Of a stretch of 64,000 nucleotides of DNA, positions 20,139-31,542 are shown piece by piece (position 1 is the first letter of the stretch; every line of letters starts with the position of its first letter). The stretch is from the NCBI RefSeq assembly GCF_003003055.1, contig NZ_PVTV01000001.1, positions 1 through 64,000 of the forward strand. The letters run 5' to 3'. Origin of the DNA: Jezberella montanilacus (GTDB taxonomy: Bacteria; Pseudomonadota; Gammaproteobacteria; Burkholderiales; Burkholderiaceae_B). The position numbers and the translations under genes were made by a program. Under the pieces are notes generated by a model. The model ran no database searches, was not told where the DNA came from, and was given only the letters and a program-made list of their open reading frames with translations.

Positions 20139-22436
20139 ATGGAAGAGAATTTTCGTAAAGCTGCGCTCGAATATCACGAGCAGGGTCGCCCGGGCAAAAT
20201 ATCGGTCGTGCCGACCAAAACCTTGTCGAATCAGCGCGACCTTGCTCTGGCCTATTCGCCGGGTGTCGCCGCAGCTTGCGAAGAGATCGTTGCCGATCCG
20301 GCTAATGCTTTCCGGTACACGGCACGTGGCAATCTGGTCGGGGTCATTACTAACGGCACAGCCGTGCTTGGCTTAGGCAATATTGGCGCACTCGCATCCA
20401 AACCGGTCATGGAAGGCAAGGCTGTGCTGTTCAAGAAATTTGCCGGTATCGATGTATTTGATATCGAAATCAATGAGCAGGATCCAGATAAGCTGGTTGA
20501 GATCATTGCAGGCCTCGAGCCCACATTCGGCGGTATCAACCTTGAAGACATCAAAGCACCTGAGTGCTTTACCGTTGAGCGCAAGCTTCGCGAACGCATG
20601 CGCATCCCTGTGTTTCATGACGACCAGCATGGCACAGCGATCTGTGTTGCCGCGGCATTCCTGAATGGTCTGGAGGTCGTTGGTAAAAAGGTGAGCGACG
20701 TCAAAGTGGCCGTATCAGGCGCCGGAGCAGCTGCGCTTGCCTGTCTGGATTTGATGGTTGATCTGGGTTTGCCAATCGAACATGTATGGGTCACAGACAT
20801 CGAAGGAGTGGTCTACGAAGGCAGAACCACCTTAATGGACCCGGACAAAGCGCGGTTTGCTCAAAAAACGGATCAACGCACACTCGGCGAAATTATTGAT
20901 GGCGCTGATGTTTTTCTCGGTTTGTCTGCGGGCGGGGTTTTGAAGCCCGAGATGGTCAAGAAAATGGCCGCCAATCCCTTGATCCTAGCCTTGGCTAATC
21001 CCAATCCAGAAATCTTGCCCGAAGACGCTCACGCTGTCCGTGACGATGTTGTGATGGCGACAGGTCGCTCGGATTATCCCAATCAAGTCAACAATGTTTT
21101 GTGCTTTCCATATATATTCAGGGGCGCATTGGATGTGGGCGCTACGACCATCACTCGCGGCATGGAGAAAGCTGCAGCGGTTGCGATCGGTCGGCTGGCT
21201 CAAGAAGAGCAGAGCGACGTGGTTGCTGCTGCTTATGGCACCTATGACACATCGTTTGGGCGTGATTATTTCGTTCCCAAGCCATTTGATCCGAGATTGA
21301 TCGTACGGATCGCTCCTGCGGTTGCCAAGGCAGCAATGGAGGATGGTGTTGCGACTCGACCAATAGCCGATTTGAATGCTTACGTTGAGCAGCTCGAGCA
21401 ATTCGTTTATCGCTCTGGCGCATTTATGAAGCCAATGTTCTCGGCAGCCAAAGCTCGGGTGCGCGAGGGATCTAAGGCTCGAATTGTTTTCACTGAGGGC
21501 GAAGATGAGCGCGTGTTACGTGCCGTTCAGGTCATTGTTGACGAGCATTTGGCTAAGCCAATTCTGGTTGGCCGTCCCGAGGTCTTGAAGACACGTATTG
21601 AACGCTTCGGCCTCAGATTGCGGCTCGGCGTGGATGTTGAGGTTGTTAATCCAGACTATGACGAGCGCTTTCATCACTATTGGATGGCGTATTGGGAGAC
21701 CATGTGCCGCAGTGGTGTATCCAAAGAAATGGCGCGTGTCGAGATGCGTCGCCGTCTGACGTTGATTGGTGCGACCATGGTCAAGATGGGCCATGCCGAT
21801 GGCATGATCTGCGGCATCGTGGGGGCATACAGTGATCACTTGCGCTACATCGATCAAATGATCGGTAAGCGCAAGGGCGCAACAACTTACGCAGCGATGA
21901 ATATCGTTTTGCTCCAAGAGCAAAGCATTGCGCTGGTTGACACGCATATCAACGACGACCCGACAGCCGAGCAAATTGCTGAGTTCACCATGGCGGCTGC
22001 CGAAAGAATGAGGGCGCTCAATGTCACGCCAAAAGTGGCTTTGCTATCCAGTTCGAATTTTGGCTCAGGCAAGTCTGGTTCTGGTGAAAAAATGCGACAA
22101 GCACTGGAACTGATCAAGACGGCAGCGCCAACGCTGGAGGTGGACGGAGAAATGCATGGCGACTGCGCACTTAATGAGGCCTTGCGACTGCAAATTTTGC
22201 CGACATCAACTCTCAAAGGTGCCGCTAATCTGCTAGTGTGCCCGAACTTGGATTCGGGCAATATTGCCTACAACCTGCTTAAAACCGCTGCTGGCGGTAA
22301 CGTCGCAGTGGGGCCTTTCTTGTTGGGTGTCAATGCACCGGTTCATATTTTGACAGCCAGTTCTACTGTCAGACGGATCGTTAATATGACTGCTCTGACT
22401 GTGGTTGAGGCAAATTTGAATCGGTCAGGATTTTGA
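20139..22436 (+). CDS. maeB: NADP-dependent malic enzyme, MaeB type with phosphotransacetylase-like domain
   Basis: The enzyme decarboxylates malate to pyruvate, supplying NADPH. The 765-residue hybrid has the malic domain (residues 1-~400) with [18 protein letters not shown] near 165 and the Rossmann [11 protein letters not shown] near 190, and a phosphotransacetylase-like domain from about 430 to the end. In known MaeB proteins this second domain is thought to be regulatory, binding acetyl-CoA, and lacks transacetylase activity. A following barstar-like gene has its own promoter. Confidence 0.95.
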   Translation: MEENFRKAALEYHEQGRPGKISVVPTKTLSNQRDLALAYSPGVAAACEEIVADPANAFRYTARGNLVGVITNGTAVLGLGNIGALASKPVMEGKAVLFKKFAGIDVFDIEINEQDPDKLVEIIAGLEPTFGGINLEDIKAPECFTVERKLRERMRIPVFHDDQHGTAICVAAAFLNGLEVVGKKVSDVKVAVSGAGAAALACLDLMVDLGLPIEHVWVTDIEGVVYEGRTTLMDPDKARFAQKTDQRTLGEIIDGADVFLGLSAGGVLKPEMVKKMAANPLILALANPNPEILPEDAHAVRDDVVMATGRSDYPNQVNNVLCFPYIFRGALDVGATTITRGMEKAAAVAIGRLAQEEQSDVVAAAYGTYDTSFGRDYFVPKPFDPRLIVRIAPAVAKAAMEDGVATRPIADLNAYVEQLEQFVYRSGAFMKPMFSAAKARVREGSKARIVFTEGEDERVLRAVQVIVDEHLAKPILVGRPEVLKTRIERFGLRLRLGVDVEVVNPDYDERFHHYWMAYWETMCRSGVSKEMARVEMRRRLTLIGATMVKMGHADGMICGIVGAYSDHLRYIDQMIGKRKGATTYAAMNIVLLQEQSIALVDTHINDDPTAEQIAEFTMAAAERMRALNVTPKVALLSSSNFGSGKSGSGEKMRQALELIKTAAPTLEVDGEMHGDCALNEALRLQILPTSTLKGAANLLVCPNLDSGNIAYNLLKTAAGGNVAVGPFLLGVNAPVHILTASSTVRRIVNMTALTVVEANLNRSGF

Positions 22437-22450
22437 GCCGTATGATTTGC

Positions 22451-22478
22451 TTGAGCATTTCTGCCGCCTTGGTATAAA
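22451..22478 (+). promoter_or_regulatory. Promoter for the barstar-like gene
   Basis: TTGAGC (22451-22456) and TATAAA (22473-22478) are spaced by 16 bases. The predicted start is near 22485. Immediately after, AATAC-CCA-GTATT followed by TTTT (22494-22510) could form a weak hairpin before the strong GGGAGG ribosome-binding site at 22512-22517; this may be an attenuator, or the remnant end of maeB transcription. Confidence 0.5.
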
Positions 22479-22525
22479 TTCGAACAAATGCTTAATACCC
22501 AGTATTTTTTCGGGAGGTCATCGTG

Positions 22526-22990
22526 ATGAGTAAAGCAGAACAAGCTGCATTGCGTAAGTTGCTCGAACGTGGTGGCGAGTACTCTCAGAGCGACGATCTT
22601 GAGGCGCTTAAGGCTGCGTCAGTCCAAGCTGGTTTGGTTTGGTGCGTTGCTGACTGCGAGAAAGCGCGGAGTTGGTCCGCAGTGTTTCGCTCAACCGTGA
22701 AAGCGGTGGACTTCCCCGAGTTTTTTAGTAATGGATTTGACGGCCTGTACGATTGCCTGTGTGACACGTTATTGGATCAGAAGGCTGGCTTGGTATTGGT
22801 TTTTTCCAAACTGCATTCGGCTGATCCGGCGATTGTTGAGGAAGACGAACGGTTCAAACAGGTTCTGGGTGACGCCGTCGACTTTGCCAAAGACAACGGA
22901 CGTGCGTTCATCTATGCCATTATTCACGCTGGCAGGCATGCAGAGGCCATCCCTGGCGTTGTACATAGCTGGAGCGACGAGCCGAGTTGA
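22526..22990 (+). CDS. Barstar-like protein
   Basis: The 154-residue protein carries the barstar-family core: a hydrophobic strand, then VDFPEFFSNGFDGLYDCLCD at about residues 65-85, which corresponds to the ribonuclease-binding helix region of barstar (FPxxFGxNxDAL). Barstar inhibits the ribonuclease barnase, but many proteobacterial homologs have no adjacent ribonuclease, and none is seen here. The start ATG is 8 bases after GGGAGG; a GTG one codon earlier is possible. It ends 8 bases from the convergent rsmE. Confidence 0.78.
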   Translation: MSKAEQAALRKLLERGGEYSQSDDLEALKAASVQAGLVWCVADCEKARSWSAVFRSTVKAVDFPEFFSNGFDGLYDCLCDTLLDQKAGLVLVFSKLHSADPAIVEEDERFKQVLGDAVDFAKDNGRAFIYAIIHAGRHAEAIPGVVHSWSDEPS

Positions 22991-22998
22991 TCAGGCTA

Positions 22999-23730
22999 CT
23001 ACCAGTTCATCAGTGCAGTTGTCGCTGACGCTAGGGCGATTCCTGCAGTCTCTGTTCTTAAAATTCTTGAACCATACCGTATCGCAGTCGCCCCGTTGGT
23101 GACTGCTATCGCTGTTTCACTATCGCTCCATCCACCTTCTGGCCCGATCAGTAGCTCTATTACTTTTATTTCTGGTTGTCCACGCAACAGGGCGCCCATA
23201 TCCAGCGAAGCGTCCGGGTCGCATATGAATCTCTCGGACGCTTTTTTTTCAATCGACGTACATTGCTGCAACGATACTGGACGATCAACCCGCATCAGCC
23301 TATTGCGACCGCACTGTTCAGATGCGGCTTGGGCTATTTTGCGCCAGTGCTCGACTCGTTTATCAAGCCTTGATCCGCTTAATTGAAGCACGCTGCGTTG
23401 GGCTGAAATGGGAATAATTCGAGTCACCCCGATTTCGACACATTTCTCGACGATCCAGTCCATCTTGTCGCCCGAGGCTAGACCTTGCCAAAGGGTAATC
23501 TCACCCTTTAGTTCAGCCTCCCTCGGGCGATGGTCTCCTAAAGTCGCCAACGCTGTTTTGCCATCGAAGTGAAGCCGACCTGATATTTCGCCGCCGTTGC
23601 CGTTGAACAGAATAATCGGCGATTCAGCAGCGAGCCGTAAAACCTTGATGTGATGGGAAACCTCGTCAGGGAGCTCAATGGTTTCGCCTGTTGGCAGAGC
23701 GATGGGGCAAAAAAAACGGGGATTAGCCAT
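22999..23730 (-). CDS. rsmE: 16S rRNA m3U1498 methyltransferase
   Basis: RsmE methylates U1498 in the decoding region of 16S rRNA. The 243-residue SPOUT-fold protein has an N-terminal PUA-like part (residues 1-75) and the C-terminal knot motifs LLIGPEGGWSDSE near 192 and GSRILRTETAG near 220, which bind SAM. It is divergent from tkt, with about 100 bases between the starts, and convergent with the barstar-like gene. Confidence 0.95.
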   Translation of the reverse strand: MANPRFFCPIALPTGETIELPDEVSHHIKVLRLAAESPIILFNGNGGEISGRLHFDGKTALATLGDHRPREAELKGEITLWQGLASGDKMDWIVEKCVEIGVTRIIPISAQRSVLQLSGSRLDKRVEHWRKIAQAASEQCGRNRLMRVDRPVSLQQCTSIEKKASERFICDPDASLDMGALLRGQPEIKVIELLIGPEGGWSDSETAIAVTNGATAIRYGSRILRTETAGIALASATTALMNW

Positions 23731-23829
23731 GCAATACTAAGCCTAAGTGAGTGGTAGTGCGAGTGTTAAACTTCACGGTTTTGTAACCCATTTTCGATCC
23801 GGCTCATGACCGGGCGGGACCTACATTTT

Positions 23830-25875
23830 ATGAGCCTTACCCCAGCTATCCCCGTCAAGTTGGCAGATGCCATCAGAGCTTTGGCAATGGACGCCGTCCA
23901 ACAGGCAAACTCAGGTCACCCCGGCGCCCCGATGGGCATGGCAGAAATGGCGCAAGCGCTATTTACCCGACACCTACAACATAACCCATCCGATCCAGCA
24001 TGGGCCAATCGGGATCGTTTTGTATTGTCAAATGGTCACGGATCGATGCTGATTTACGCGCTCCTGCATTTGACTGGTTACGACCTGCCAATGGATGAGC
24101 TACGTCAGTTCAGACAATTACATTCCAAAACGCCGGGCCATCCCGAGGTGGGGATTACGCCAGGTGTTGAGACGACCACTGGTCCGCTCGGCCAAGGGCT
24201 AGCTAATGCAGTCGGGATGGCGATGGCAGAGGCGCTGTTAGCGGCCGAGTTCAATCGGCCCGGTCATGCAATCGTCGATCATCATACGTATGCGTTTGTG
24301 GGTGATGGCTGTTTGATGGAAGGCATCTCTCATGAGGTCTGTTCCTTCGCTGGCACCTTGGGTTTATCTAAGTTGATCGTGTTGTACGACGATAACGGGA
24401 TCTCGATTGACGGCAAGGTTGAAAACTGGTTTGCCGATGATACGGGCAAGCGATTCGAGGCTTACGGCTGGAATGTCATCCGTGTTGCTGACGGCCATGA
24501 CGTTGACGCGATTGATACCGCCATCGCGCAGGCGCACGAGCAGGGCGCTAAGCTCGGACGGCCCACCATGATCATGTGCCGGACCATCATCGGTAAAGGT
24601 GCTCCTAACGTTGCAGGTACCGACAAAGTTCATGGATCACCGCTTGGTGTCAGCGAAATCGCAGCCACGCGAGAGGCGCTGGGCTGGCCCTATGCTCCGT
24701 TTGAAATCCCTGCCGAGGTTTACGCAGGCTGGGATGCCAAAGTAACGGGATCGGCGGCACAGGCCGCTTGGCAAAATAGTTTTTCAGCTTATTCACAGGC
24801 ATTTCCAACTGAGGCGGCTGAATTCACGCGTCGCATGCAGGGTACATTGCCTGCAAACTTCGCAGCAAAGGCTCAGGCGTTATTGGCTTCGGTCAATGCC
24901 AAGGCAGAAACGATCGCCACACGCAAAGCGTCGCAGGCAGCCATTACAGAATTAGTCGATGTTTTGCCTGAGATGCTTGGTGGCTCTGCTGACCTCACCG
25001 GGTCAAACTTTACCGATTGGAAAGGCGCAGTGGCTGTGCGTGGCAGAGCTCAGGGCTTGCAGTTTGGTCGTCATATTAACTATGGCGTGCGTGAGTTTGG
25101 TATGGCTGCGATCATGAATGGTGTCGCGCTGCACGGTGGCTATCTGCCTTTTGGTGGTACCTTCCTGACCTTCTCGGATTATTCGCGTAATGCATTGCGA
25201 ATGGCTGCGCTCATGAAACAACGCGTCGTACATGTGTTTACTCATGATTCGATCGGACTAGGCGAAGATGGCCCTACCCATCAATCGGTCGAGCATGCAA
25301 GTAGCTTGCGGCTGATCCCTAATCTTTCAGTCTGGCGGCCGTGCGACACCGTCGAGACTGCTGCAGCATGGCTTGCGGCCGTTGAGAAGCCCACTAGTAT
25401 AGGGATGGCTGTGCATGCCGGCGGTCCGACCGCTCTCTTGCTCTCACGTCAGAATCTACCCTTCATCGAAAGATCTGAAGAAACACTGGCTGCTGTTGCT
25501 AAAGGTGGCTACGTCCTGAAAGACGCTGCTGGCGCTCGCGCGGCAATCATCGCAACAGGTTCTGAAATCGCTATTGCAATCGATGCACAAAAACTGCTTG
25601 CAGCTGAGGGTATAGCCGTTCGGGTGGTGTCAATGCCCAGCGCCGATGTTTTCGATAAACAAGATGCCGCCTGGCGTGGCTCGGTATTGCCTAAGGGTAT
25701 GCCGCGCGTAGCAGTTGAGGCTGGTGTGACTGCGTTCTGGCACAAGTACGTCGGCCTAGATGGCTTGGTCGTTGGCATCGACACCTACGGTGAGTCTGCC
25801 CCCGCGGGCGTATTGTTTAAATATTTTGGACTGACAGCCGAGAAAGTCGCTGCAGCCGTCAAACAGATTTTGTAA
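23830..25875 (+). CDS. tkt: Transketolase
   Basis: Transketolase exchanges two-carbon ketol units in the pentose phosphate pathway using thiamine diphosphate. The N-terminal [15 protein letters not shown], the ThDP/Mg motif [12 protein letters not shown] followed by NGISIDG, and the pyrimidine-domain [16 protein letters not shown] are all present. I start at the ATG giving [15 protein letters not shown] (681 residues), preceded by GGGCGGGA; an ATG 24 bases upstream has no visible site. It is followed 45 bases later by gap, and the trio tkt-gap-pgk is conserved in this group. Confidence 0.96.
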   Translation: MSLTPAIPVKLADAIRALAMDAVQQANSGHPGAPMGMAEMAQALFTRHLQHNPSDPAWANRDRFVLSNGHGSMLIYALLHLTGYDLPMDELRQFRQLHSKTPGHPEVGITPGVETTTGPLGQGLANAVGMAMAEALLAAEFNRPGHAIVDHHTYAFVGDGCLMEGISHEVCSFAGTLGLSKLIVLYDDNGISIDGKVENWFADDTGKRFEAYGWNVIRVADGHDVDAIDTAIAQAHEQGAKLGRPTMIMCRTIIGKGAPNVAGTDKVHGSPLGVSEIAATREALGWPYAPFEIPAEVYAGWDAKVTGSAAQAAWQNSFSAYSQAFPTEAAEFTRRMQGTLPANFAAKAQALLASVNAKAETIATRKASQAAITELVDVLPEMLGGSADLTGSNFTDWKGAVAVRGRAQGLQFGRHINYGVREFGMAAIMNGVALHGGYLPFGGTFLTFSDYSRNALRMAALMKQRVVHVFTHDSIGLGEDGPTHQSVEHASSLRLIPNLSVWRPCDTVETAAAWLAAVEKPTSIGMAVHAGGPTALLLSRQNLPFIERSEETLAAVAKGGYVLKDAAGARAAIIATGSEIAIAIDAQKLLAAEGIAVRVVSMPSADVFDKQDAAWRGSVLPKGMPRVAVEAGVTAFWHKYVGLDGLVVGIDTYGESAPAGVLFKYFGLTAEKVAAAVKQIL

Positions 25876-25908
25876 ATCCATAAAATTTCTGAAAACTTTA
25901 ATACCTAG

Positions 25909-26931
<1,023 letters not shown>

Positions 26932-26945
26932 GCGCGTGGTGATGC

Positions 26946-26976
26946 AAAGGGGCCCGATGGGCCCCTTTTATTTTTT
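26946..26976 (+). terminator. Intrinsic terminator after gap
   Basis: AAAGGGGCCC (26946-26955) pairs with GGGCCCCTTT (26959-26968) around a GAT loop, and a T-rich run TATTTTTT follows. A second, smaller hairpin, GACCA-ACTT-TGGTC followed by TTTT, comes directly after it and before pgk. This implies that pgk is only partly co-transcribed with gap, or has its own promoter. Confidence 0.88.
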
Positions 26977-27006
26977 GATGACCAACTTTGGTCTTTTCGG
27001 CAAGCA

Positions 27007-28200
27007 ATGATGACAAAAATCAAAACTCTTTCAGCTCTGGCAGAGTCAGGGCAACTGGCAGGCAAACGTGTCTTTATTCGTTCGGATTTGAATGTGCCAT
27101 TTGACGATGAGGGCAATATTTCTGAAGACACGCGTATCCGTGCTTCAGTTCCAGCTATCCAGATGGCACTAGGCGCTGGTGCAGCCGTCATGGTCACTTC
27201 GCATTTAGGTCGTCCAACCGAAGGCACATTGAATCCCGAAGATTCGTTGGCGCCGATCGCAGTAAGGCTGACCGAGTTACTCGGTAAACCCGTCAAGCTG
27301 GTACAAAACTGGGTAGATGGTGTCACGGTTGCCCCCGGTGAAGTGGTGTTACTCGAAAACTGTCGCGTCAACAAAGGCGAAAAAAAGAACGACGCTGTGC
27401 TGTCCAAGAAAATGGCAGCCCTCTGTGATGTTTACGTGAACGATGCCTTTGGCACGGCACATCGGGCTGAAGCAACCACCTATGGCATCGCTGAATACGC
27501 GCCCATTGCATGCGCCGGCCCTTTGCTTGCTGCTGAACTCGACGCGCTGGGTAAAGCACTGCAGGCACCTAAGCGTCCGCTGGTTGCCATTGTTGGTGGC
27601 TCAAAAGTATCGACAAAATTGTCGATTCTGCAATCGCTGGCCGATAAGGTGGATCAGCTGGTGGTTGGCGGTGGTATCGCCAATACTTTTATGCTCGCTG
27701 AAGGGATGGCGATTGGCAAGTCTCTTGCCGAACCCGAGCAGGTCGATCAAGCTCGGGCTGTGATCGACAAAATGAAAGCACGTGGTGCTGCTGTGCCTAT
27801 CCCTGTTGACGTGGTCTGCGCGAAAGAGTTTTCTGCCACAGCGGCTGCAACAACTAAATCAGCTAGCAACGTCGCTGGTGATGATTTGATTTTCGATATT
27901 GGCCCAGTTTCGAGAGCTCAATTGGTCGAGATTTTGAAAAATGCAGGGACTATTGTGTGGAATGGCCCCTTAGGCGTGTTTGAATTCGACGCGTTTGCAA
28001 AAGGCACCGAGGTGATTTCGCAGGCGATCGCTGACTCAGCTGGATTCTCGATTGCGGGAGGCGGCGATACTTTGGCGGCCATTGCCAAGTTCAACATCAC
28101 TGATAAAGTCGGCTATATTTCGACCGGTGGCGGGGCTTTCCTTGAGTATCTCGAAGGTAAAGTTTTACCCGCAGTCGATATCCTGCAAAAGCGGGCTTAA
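27007..28200 (+). CDS. pgk: Phosphoglycerate kinase
   Basis: Pgk makes ATP from 1,3-bisphosphoglycerate. The 397-residue protein has [12 protein letters not shown] at about 20-31, the substrate-binding TSHLGRP near 63, and the nucleotide-binding [12 protein letters not shown] near 350. Two adjacent ATGs (27007 and 27010) could both serve. No clear ribosome-binding site precedes them, since the leader holds the gap terminator and a second hairpin. Its stop overlaps that of the convergent cupin gene through a shared TTAA. Confidence 0.96.
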   Translation: MMTKIKTLSALAESGQLAGKRVFIRSDLNVPFDDEGNISEDTRIRASVPAIQMALGAGAAVMVTSHLGRPTEGTLNPEDSLAPIAVRLTELLGKPVKLVQNWVDGVTVAPGEVVLLENCRVNKGEKKNDAVLSKKMAALCDVYVNDAFGTAHRAEATTYGIAEYAPIACAGPLLAAELDALGKALQAPKRPLVAIVGGSKVSTKLSILQSLADKVDQLVVGGGIANTFMLAEGMAIGKSLAEPEQVDQARAVIDKMKARGAAVPIPVDVVCAKEFSATAAATTKSASNVAGDDLIFDIGPVSRAQLVEILKNAGTIVWNGPLGVFEFDAFAKGTEVISQAIADSAGFSIAGGGDTLAAIAKFNITDKVGYISTGGGAFLEYLEGKVLPAVDILQKRA

Positions 28201-28526
28201 TCGACGATAAAGAGTTTCGCGCCCGTCGCGGTTTGCGATTGGTGCGGCTCAGCACCATCAGCCACCTGATAACTCATGCCTGGGGTGAGGGTGAAGGTAC
28301 GCCCATCCTTGAGATTGGTGTTGAGACTACCCTCAAGACACAGCAGGATGTGGCCTTTTTCGCACCAGTGATCGGCTAGATAACCAGGGCTGTAATCCAC
28401 CATGCGAACCCGAATATCCCCAAATTGTTGGGTACGCCAAAGCGCTGTGCCTGTGGTGCCGGGATGAGTGGTCGGTGAGATCAGCGACCAGTCTGTGGTG
28501 CCGAACGGGATGTTTTGAATATTCAT
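28197..28526 (-). CDS. DHCW-motif cupin-fold protein
   Basis: This 109-residue single-domain cupin has the family hallmark near residue 52, here [17 protein letters not shown], and a second cupin motif ending in [10 protein letters not shown]. The conserved His and Glu suggest a metal site. The function of the family is not known to me. It is convergent with pgk (3' ends overlap by four bases) and divergent from mogA. Confidence 0.85.
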   Translation of the reverse strand: MNIQNIPFGTTDWSLISPTTHPGTTGTALWRTQQFGDIRVRMVDYSPGYLADHWCEKGHILLCLEGSLNTNLKDGRTFTLTPGMSYQVADGAEPHQSQTATGAKLFIVD

Positions 28527-28626
28527 GATCGCTTTGCTATCGTGTGGTGATGGATTTAGCGCGTGAGCGTTTAGTTGTTCTTGTAGTTTATCCTTTCAGC
28601 ACAACCGGGTTTAACGAGGTCATTCA

Positions 28627-29253
28627 ATGAGTCTTACCCCAGTCAAAATATCACAAGAAGTATTGCGCGTCGGTCTGGTATCCGTCTCAGATCGTGCCTC
28701 AGCGGGTGTCTATGCAGATCAGGGCATCCCTGCTTTGCAGGACTGGCTGACTAAAGCCCTGTTAAATCCTGTCGTCGCTGTGACCCGTTTGATCCAGGAT
28801 GACAAAGATACGATCTCCTCGGCGCTTAAAGAACTGGTGGATATTGAAAAGTGTCATCTCGTATTGACCACAGGCGGCACAGGCCCCTCGCGTCGTGACG
28901 TGACACCCGAGGCAACTCAAGCAGTTGCTACACGCGAAATGCCCGGCTTTGGCGAGCAGATGCGGCAAATCAGTCTGCAGTTTGTACCAACTGCAATCTT
29001 GTCCCGACAAGTTGCGGTTTTGCGCGAGATTGACGATCACGCCGCCCTGATTATCAACCTGCCCGGCCAGCCCAAGGCAATCAGCGAAACGCTCGAAGGC
29101 TTAAAGAAAGAGGACGGCAGTAGCTTGGTATCTGGCATCTTTGCCGCCGTCCCTTACTGCGTTGAACTAATTGGTGGGCCTTACCTTGAAACCCACGAGG
29201 CTATCGTCAAATCCTTCAGGCCGAAAACCGCACGACGTCCTATTGAGGCCTAG
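28627..29253 (+). CDS. mogA: Molybdopterin adenylyltransferase
   Basis: MogA adenylates molybdopterin before molybdenum insertion. The 208-residue protein shows the MoaB/Mog fold with GLVSVSDRASAGVYADQG near residue 16, the nucleotide/pterin-binding TTGGTGPSRRDVTPEAT near 81, and NLPGQPKAISETL near 142. No other molybdenum-cofactor gene is in the window. It is convergent with the following methyltransferase. Confidence 0.94.
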   Translation: MSLTPVKISQEVLRVGLVSVSDRASAGVYADQGIPALQDWLTKALLNPVVAVTRLIQDDKDTISSALKELVDIEKCHLVLTTGGTGPSRRDVTPEATQAVATREMPGFGEQMRQISLQFVPTAILSRQVAVLREIDDHAALIINLPGQPKAISETLEGLKKEDGSSLVSGIFAAVPYCVELIGGPYLETHEAIVKSFRPKTARRPIEA

Positions 29254-29271
29254 TTTCCTTGAGCGTTGTGA

Positions 29272-30420
29272 TCATTTATTTACCTTTAACCGCCACAACG
29301 AAGTCATTTCCTTTGACCTCAGCTCAGCAAGCGGATCATCCGCATCGTTGATTTTTCGATGTGTTGGTTTGATTTCAAGGCGATCAATCACTTTCAGACC
29401 AGAATCGGTAAAGAGACTCAACAGCTCATCACGTTGCCGCAAACCCAGATATTCGGCCAGATCCGACAATACAAGCCAGGCTTCACCGCCTGGTTTCAAA
29501 TATTGACCAACCTGTTTAACAAAGCCCTTGAGCATGTGTTGATCAGGATCGAAGACCGCTGTCTCAAGCAGTGAGCTGGGCTTGCCGGGAATCCAGGGCG
29601 GATTACAAACAATCAGGTCTGCCTGCTGCATCAATCCGCTCTTGTCCGCGGGAAACAGATCGGTTTGTTGAATTTCAATTTGCTTACCCAAGCTGAAAAG
29701 CGCAATGTTGCTCGAAGCGCAGGCCATGGCTCGCGGATTGTTATCGGTCGCGATAATCTTTTTTATCCCGCGTTTTGCAAGCGCCAGCGCGATGACGCCT
29801 GTGCCTGTGCCGATGTCCATGGCGAGTTCAGCCCGAGCCAGTGGCGCTTGCATAATCAAATCAAGATATTCATTGCGAGTCGGTGCAAATACGCCGTAAT
29901 GGGCGTGGATGTTGCCGTCTAGGGCTGCTATACGAAGCCCCTTTTTTCGCCACTCGTGGGCGCTGATCACGCCGAGTAGTTCGGTGAACGGGATCACGAG
30001 GGGCGCGTCGCTGTCCCCGTAGGCCTCCTGACAGGCTAGGGTAACGTCTGGCGCCCGCCTGTGTGTTAAGCGATGTCCCGTCTCGAAGGGGACTAATAGC
30101 ATCCCCAAGGTCCTCGCTCGTTGCGCTCGGTTCAAACGAATTCTATAAAATCGTTCAGGGTAAGTCAGGTCACCCAACTTGGGTGGCCGTTTGTCGAGGC
30201 GGCGGATGAGCGCCTGCAAGAGCTGCCGCCCATTCTGAAAATCGCCTTTCCAAAGCAGTCCGATCCCTTCGCTGACATAGCGATAAGCCGAGTCGGCGGT
30301 CATCGTATCGTCGGCATCCAAATAACGCTTAGGGGCACCCCAGCCATTCTCTGACCGCCAATTCGCAAACAAGGCATTATCAACGGTAAAATACGGGGTT
30401 GGATTTTCACTTATCGACAT
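29272..30420 (-). CDS. Class I SAM-dependent methyltransferase (HemK/RlmG-like small domain)
   Basis: The 382-residue protein has an N-terminal substrate domain and a C-terminal Rossmann methyltransferase domain: [15 protein letters not shown] near residue 200 binds SAM, and [10 protein letters not shown] near 270 is the NPP[W/Y] motif of enzymes that methylate glutamine or adenine/guanine amino groups. An rRNA or protein substrate is likely, but I cannot say which. I start at the ATG ([11 protein letters not shown]); a TTG three codons upstream extends the frame. Its start lies only 27 bases from the divergent fba. Confidence 0.82.
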   Translation of the reverse strand: MSISENPTPYFTVDNALFANWRSENGWGAPKRYLDADDTMTADSAYRYVSEGIGLLWKGDFQNGRQLLQALIRRLDKRPPKLGDLTYPERFYRIRLNRAQRARTLGMLLVPFETGHRLTHRRAPDVTLACQEAYGDSDAPLVIPFTELLGVISAHEWRKKGLRIAALDGNIHAHYGVFAPTRNEYLDLIMQAPLARAELAMDIGTGTGVIALALAKRGIKKIIATDNNPRAMACASSNIALFSLGKQIEIQQTDLFPADKSGLMQQADLIVCNPPWIPGKPSSLLETAVFDPDQHMLKGFVKQVGQYLKPGGEAWLVLSDLAEYLGLRQRDELLSLFTDSGLKVIDRLEIKPTHRKINDADDPLAELRSKEMTSLWRLKVNK

Positions 30421-30447
30421 TTTGTCCAAAATTTAAAGGATTTCTTC

Positions 30448-31512
30448 ATGGCTCTCGTTTCCATGCGCCAATTGTTAGATCATGCTGCCGAGCATGGTTA
30501 TGGTATCCCCGCTTTCAACGTGAACAACCTTGAGCAGGTGCAGGCCATCATGGAAGCGGCCGCTCAAACCGACAGTCCCGTCATCATGCAGGCTTCTGCC
30601 GGTGCACGCAAATACGCGGGTGAAGGCTTCCTTAAGTATCTTATTCAGGCCGCAGTCGAATCTTATCCTCATATTCCAGTTGTGATGCACCAGGATCACG
30701 GCCAATCACCGAAAATCTGTCAAGGTGCGATCGATCTCGGGTTCTCAAGCGTGATGATGGATGGCTCGCTCAAGGAAGACGGTAAGTCAATTGCAGATTA
30801 TGACTACAACGTTGCAGTGACAAAACAAGTCGTTGATATGGCACACAAGCTTGGCGTGACAGTTGAGGGCGAGCTCGGCTGTCTGGGTTCGCTTGAGACC
30901 ATGGAAGGCGATAAAGAAGATGGTCACGGTGCTGATGGCAAATTGACAATGGATCAGTTGCTGACTGACCCTGAGCAAGCTGCTGACTTCGTGCGTCAAA
31001 CACAATTGGATGCACTGGCGATTGCCATTGGTACCAGCCATGGTGCCTACAAATTTACTCGCAAGCCCACAGGCGATATCCTGTCGATTTCACGCATTAA
31101 AGAAATCAACAAGCGGTTGCCCAACACTCACCTTGTGATGCACGGCAGTTCGAGCGTGCCGCAAGAGCTGCTTGCCGAGATCCGTCAGTTCGGCGGCGAC
31201 ATGAAAGAGACCTATGGTGTGCCCGTCGAAGAAATTCAAGAGGCCATCAAGTTCGGCGTGCGCAAGATCAATATCGATACCGATATTCGTTTGGCGATGA
31301 CCGGTGCGATCCGCCGCTTCTTTGCTGAAAATCCTGGCAAGTTCGATCCGCGTGAATATCTGAAACCAGCTCGTGAAGCGGCGAAGGCTATTTGCGTTCA
31401 ACGTTATCAACAATTTGGCACAGCTGGCAACGCCAGCAAGATCAAGGTTGTGCCATTGACTGAAGTTGCAACGCAGTACGCAGCCGGCAAGCTCGCACAG
31501 GTTGTTCAATAA
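30448..31512 (+). CDS. fba: Class II fructose-bisphosphate aldolase
   Basis: This zinc-dependent aldolase interconverts fructose-1,6-bisphosphate with two triose phosphates. The 354-residue protein has the zinc-binding [10 protein letters not shown] near 77-86, the EGELGCLG block near 136, the GTSHGAYKF site near 191 and the phosphate-binding [11 protein letters not shown] near 273. An AAAGGA site lies upstream. It is followed by a strong terminator just ahead of purC. Confidence 0.96.
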   Translation: MALVSMRQLLDHAAEHGYGIPAFNVNNLEQVQAIMEAAAQTDSPVIMQASAGARKYAGEGFLKYLIQAAVESYPHIPVVMHQDHGQSPKICQGAIDLGFSSVMMDGSLKEDGKSIADYDYNVAVTKQVVDMAHKLGVTVEGELGCLGSLETMEGDKEDGHGADGKLTMDQLLTDPEQAADFVRQTQLDALAIAIGTSHGAYKFTRKPTGDILSISRIKEINKRLPNTHLVMHGSSSVPQELLAEIRQFGGDMKETYGVPVEEIQEAIKFGVRKINIDTDIRLAMTGAIRRFFAENPGKFDPREYLKPAREAAKAICVQRYQQFGTAGNASKIKVVPLTEVATQYAAGKLAQVVQ

Positions 31513-31518
31513 GTTGTT

Positions 31519-31542
31519 GCGGACTTTTCGTCCGCTTTTTTT
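31519..31542 (+). terminator. Intrinsic terminator between fba and purC
   Basis: GCGGAC (31519-31524) and GTCCGC (31530-31535) form a perfect 6-bp stem with a TTTTC loop, followed by seven T residues (31536-31542). The last T directly precedes the purC start codon at 31543, so the purC leader is the terminator itself. Confidence 0.85.
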
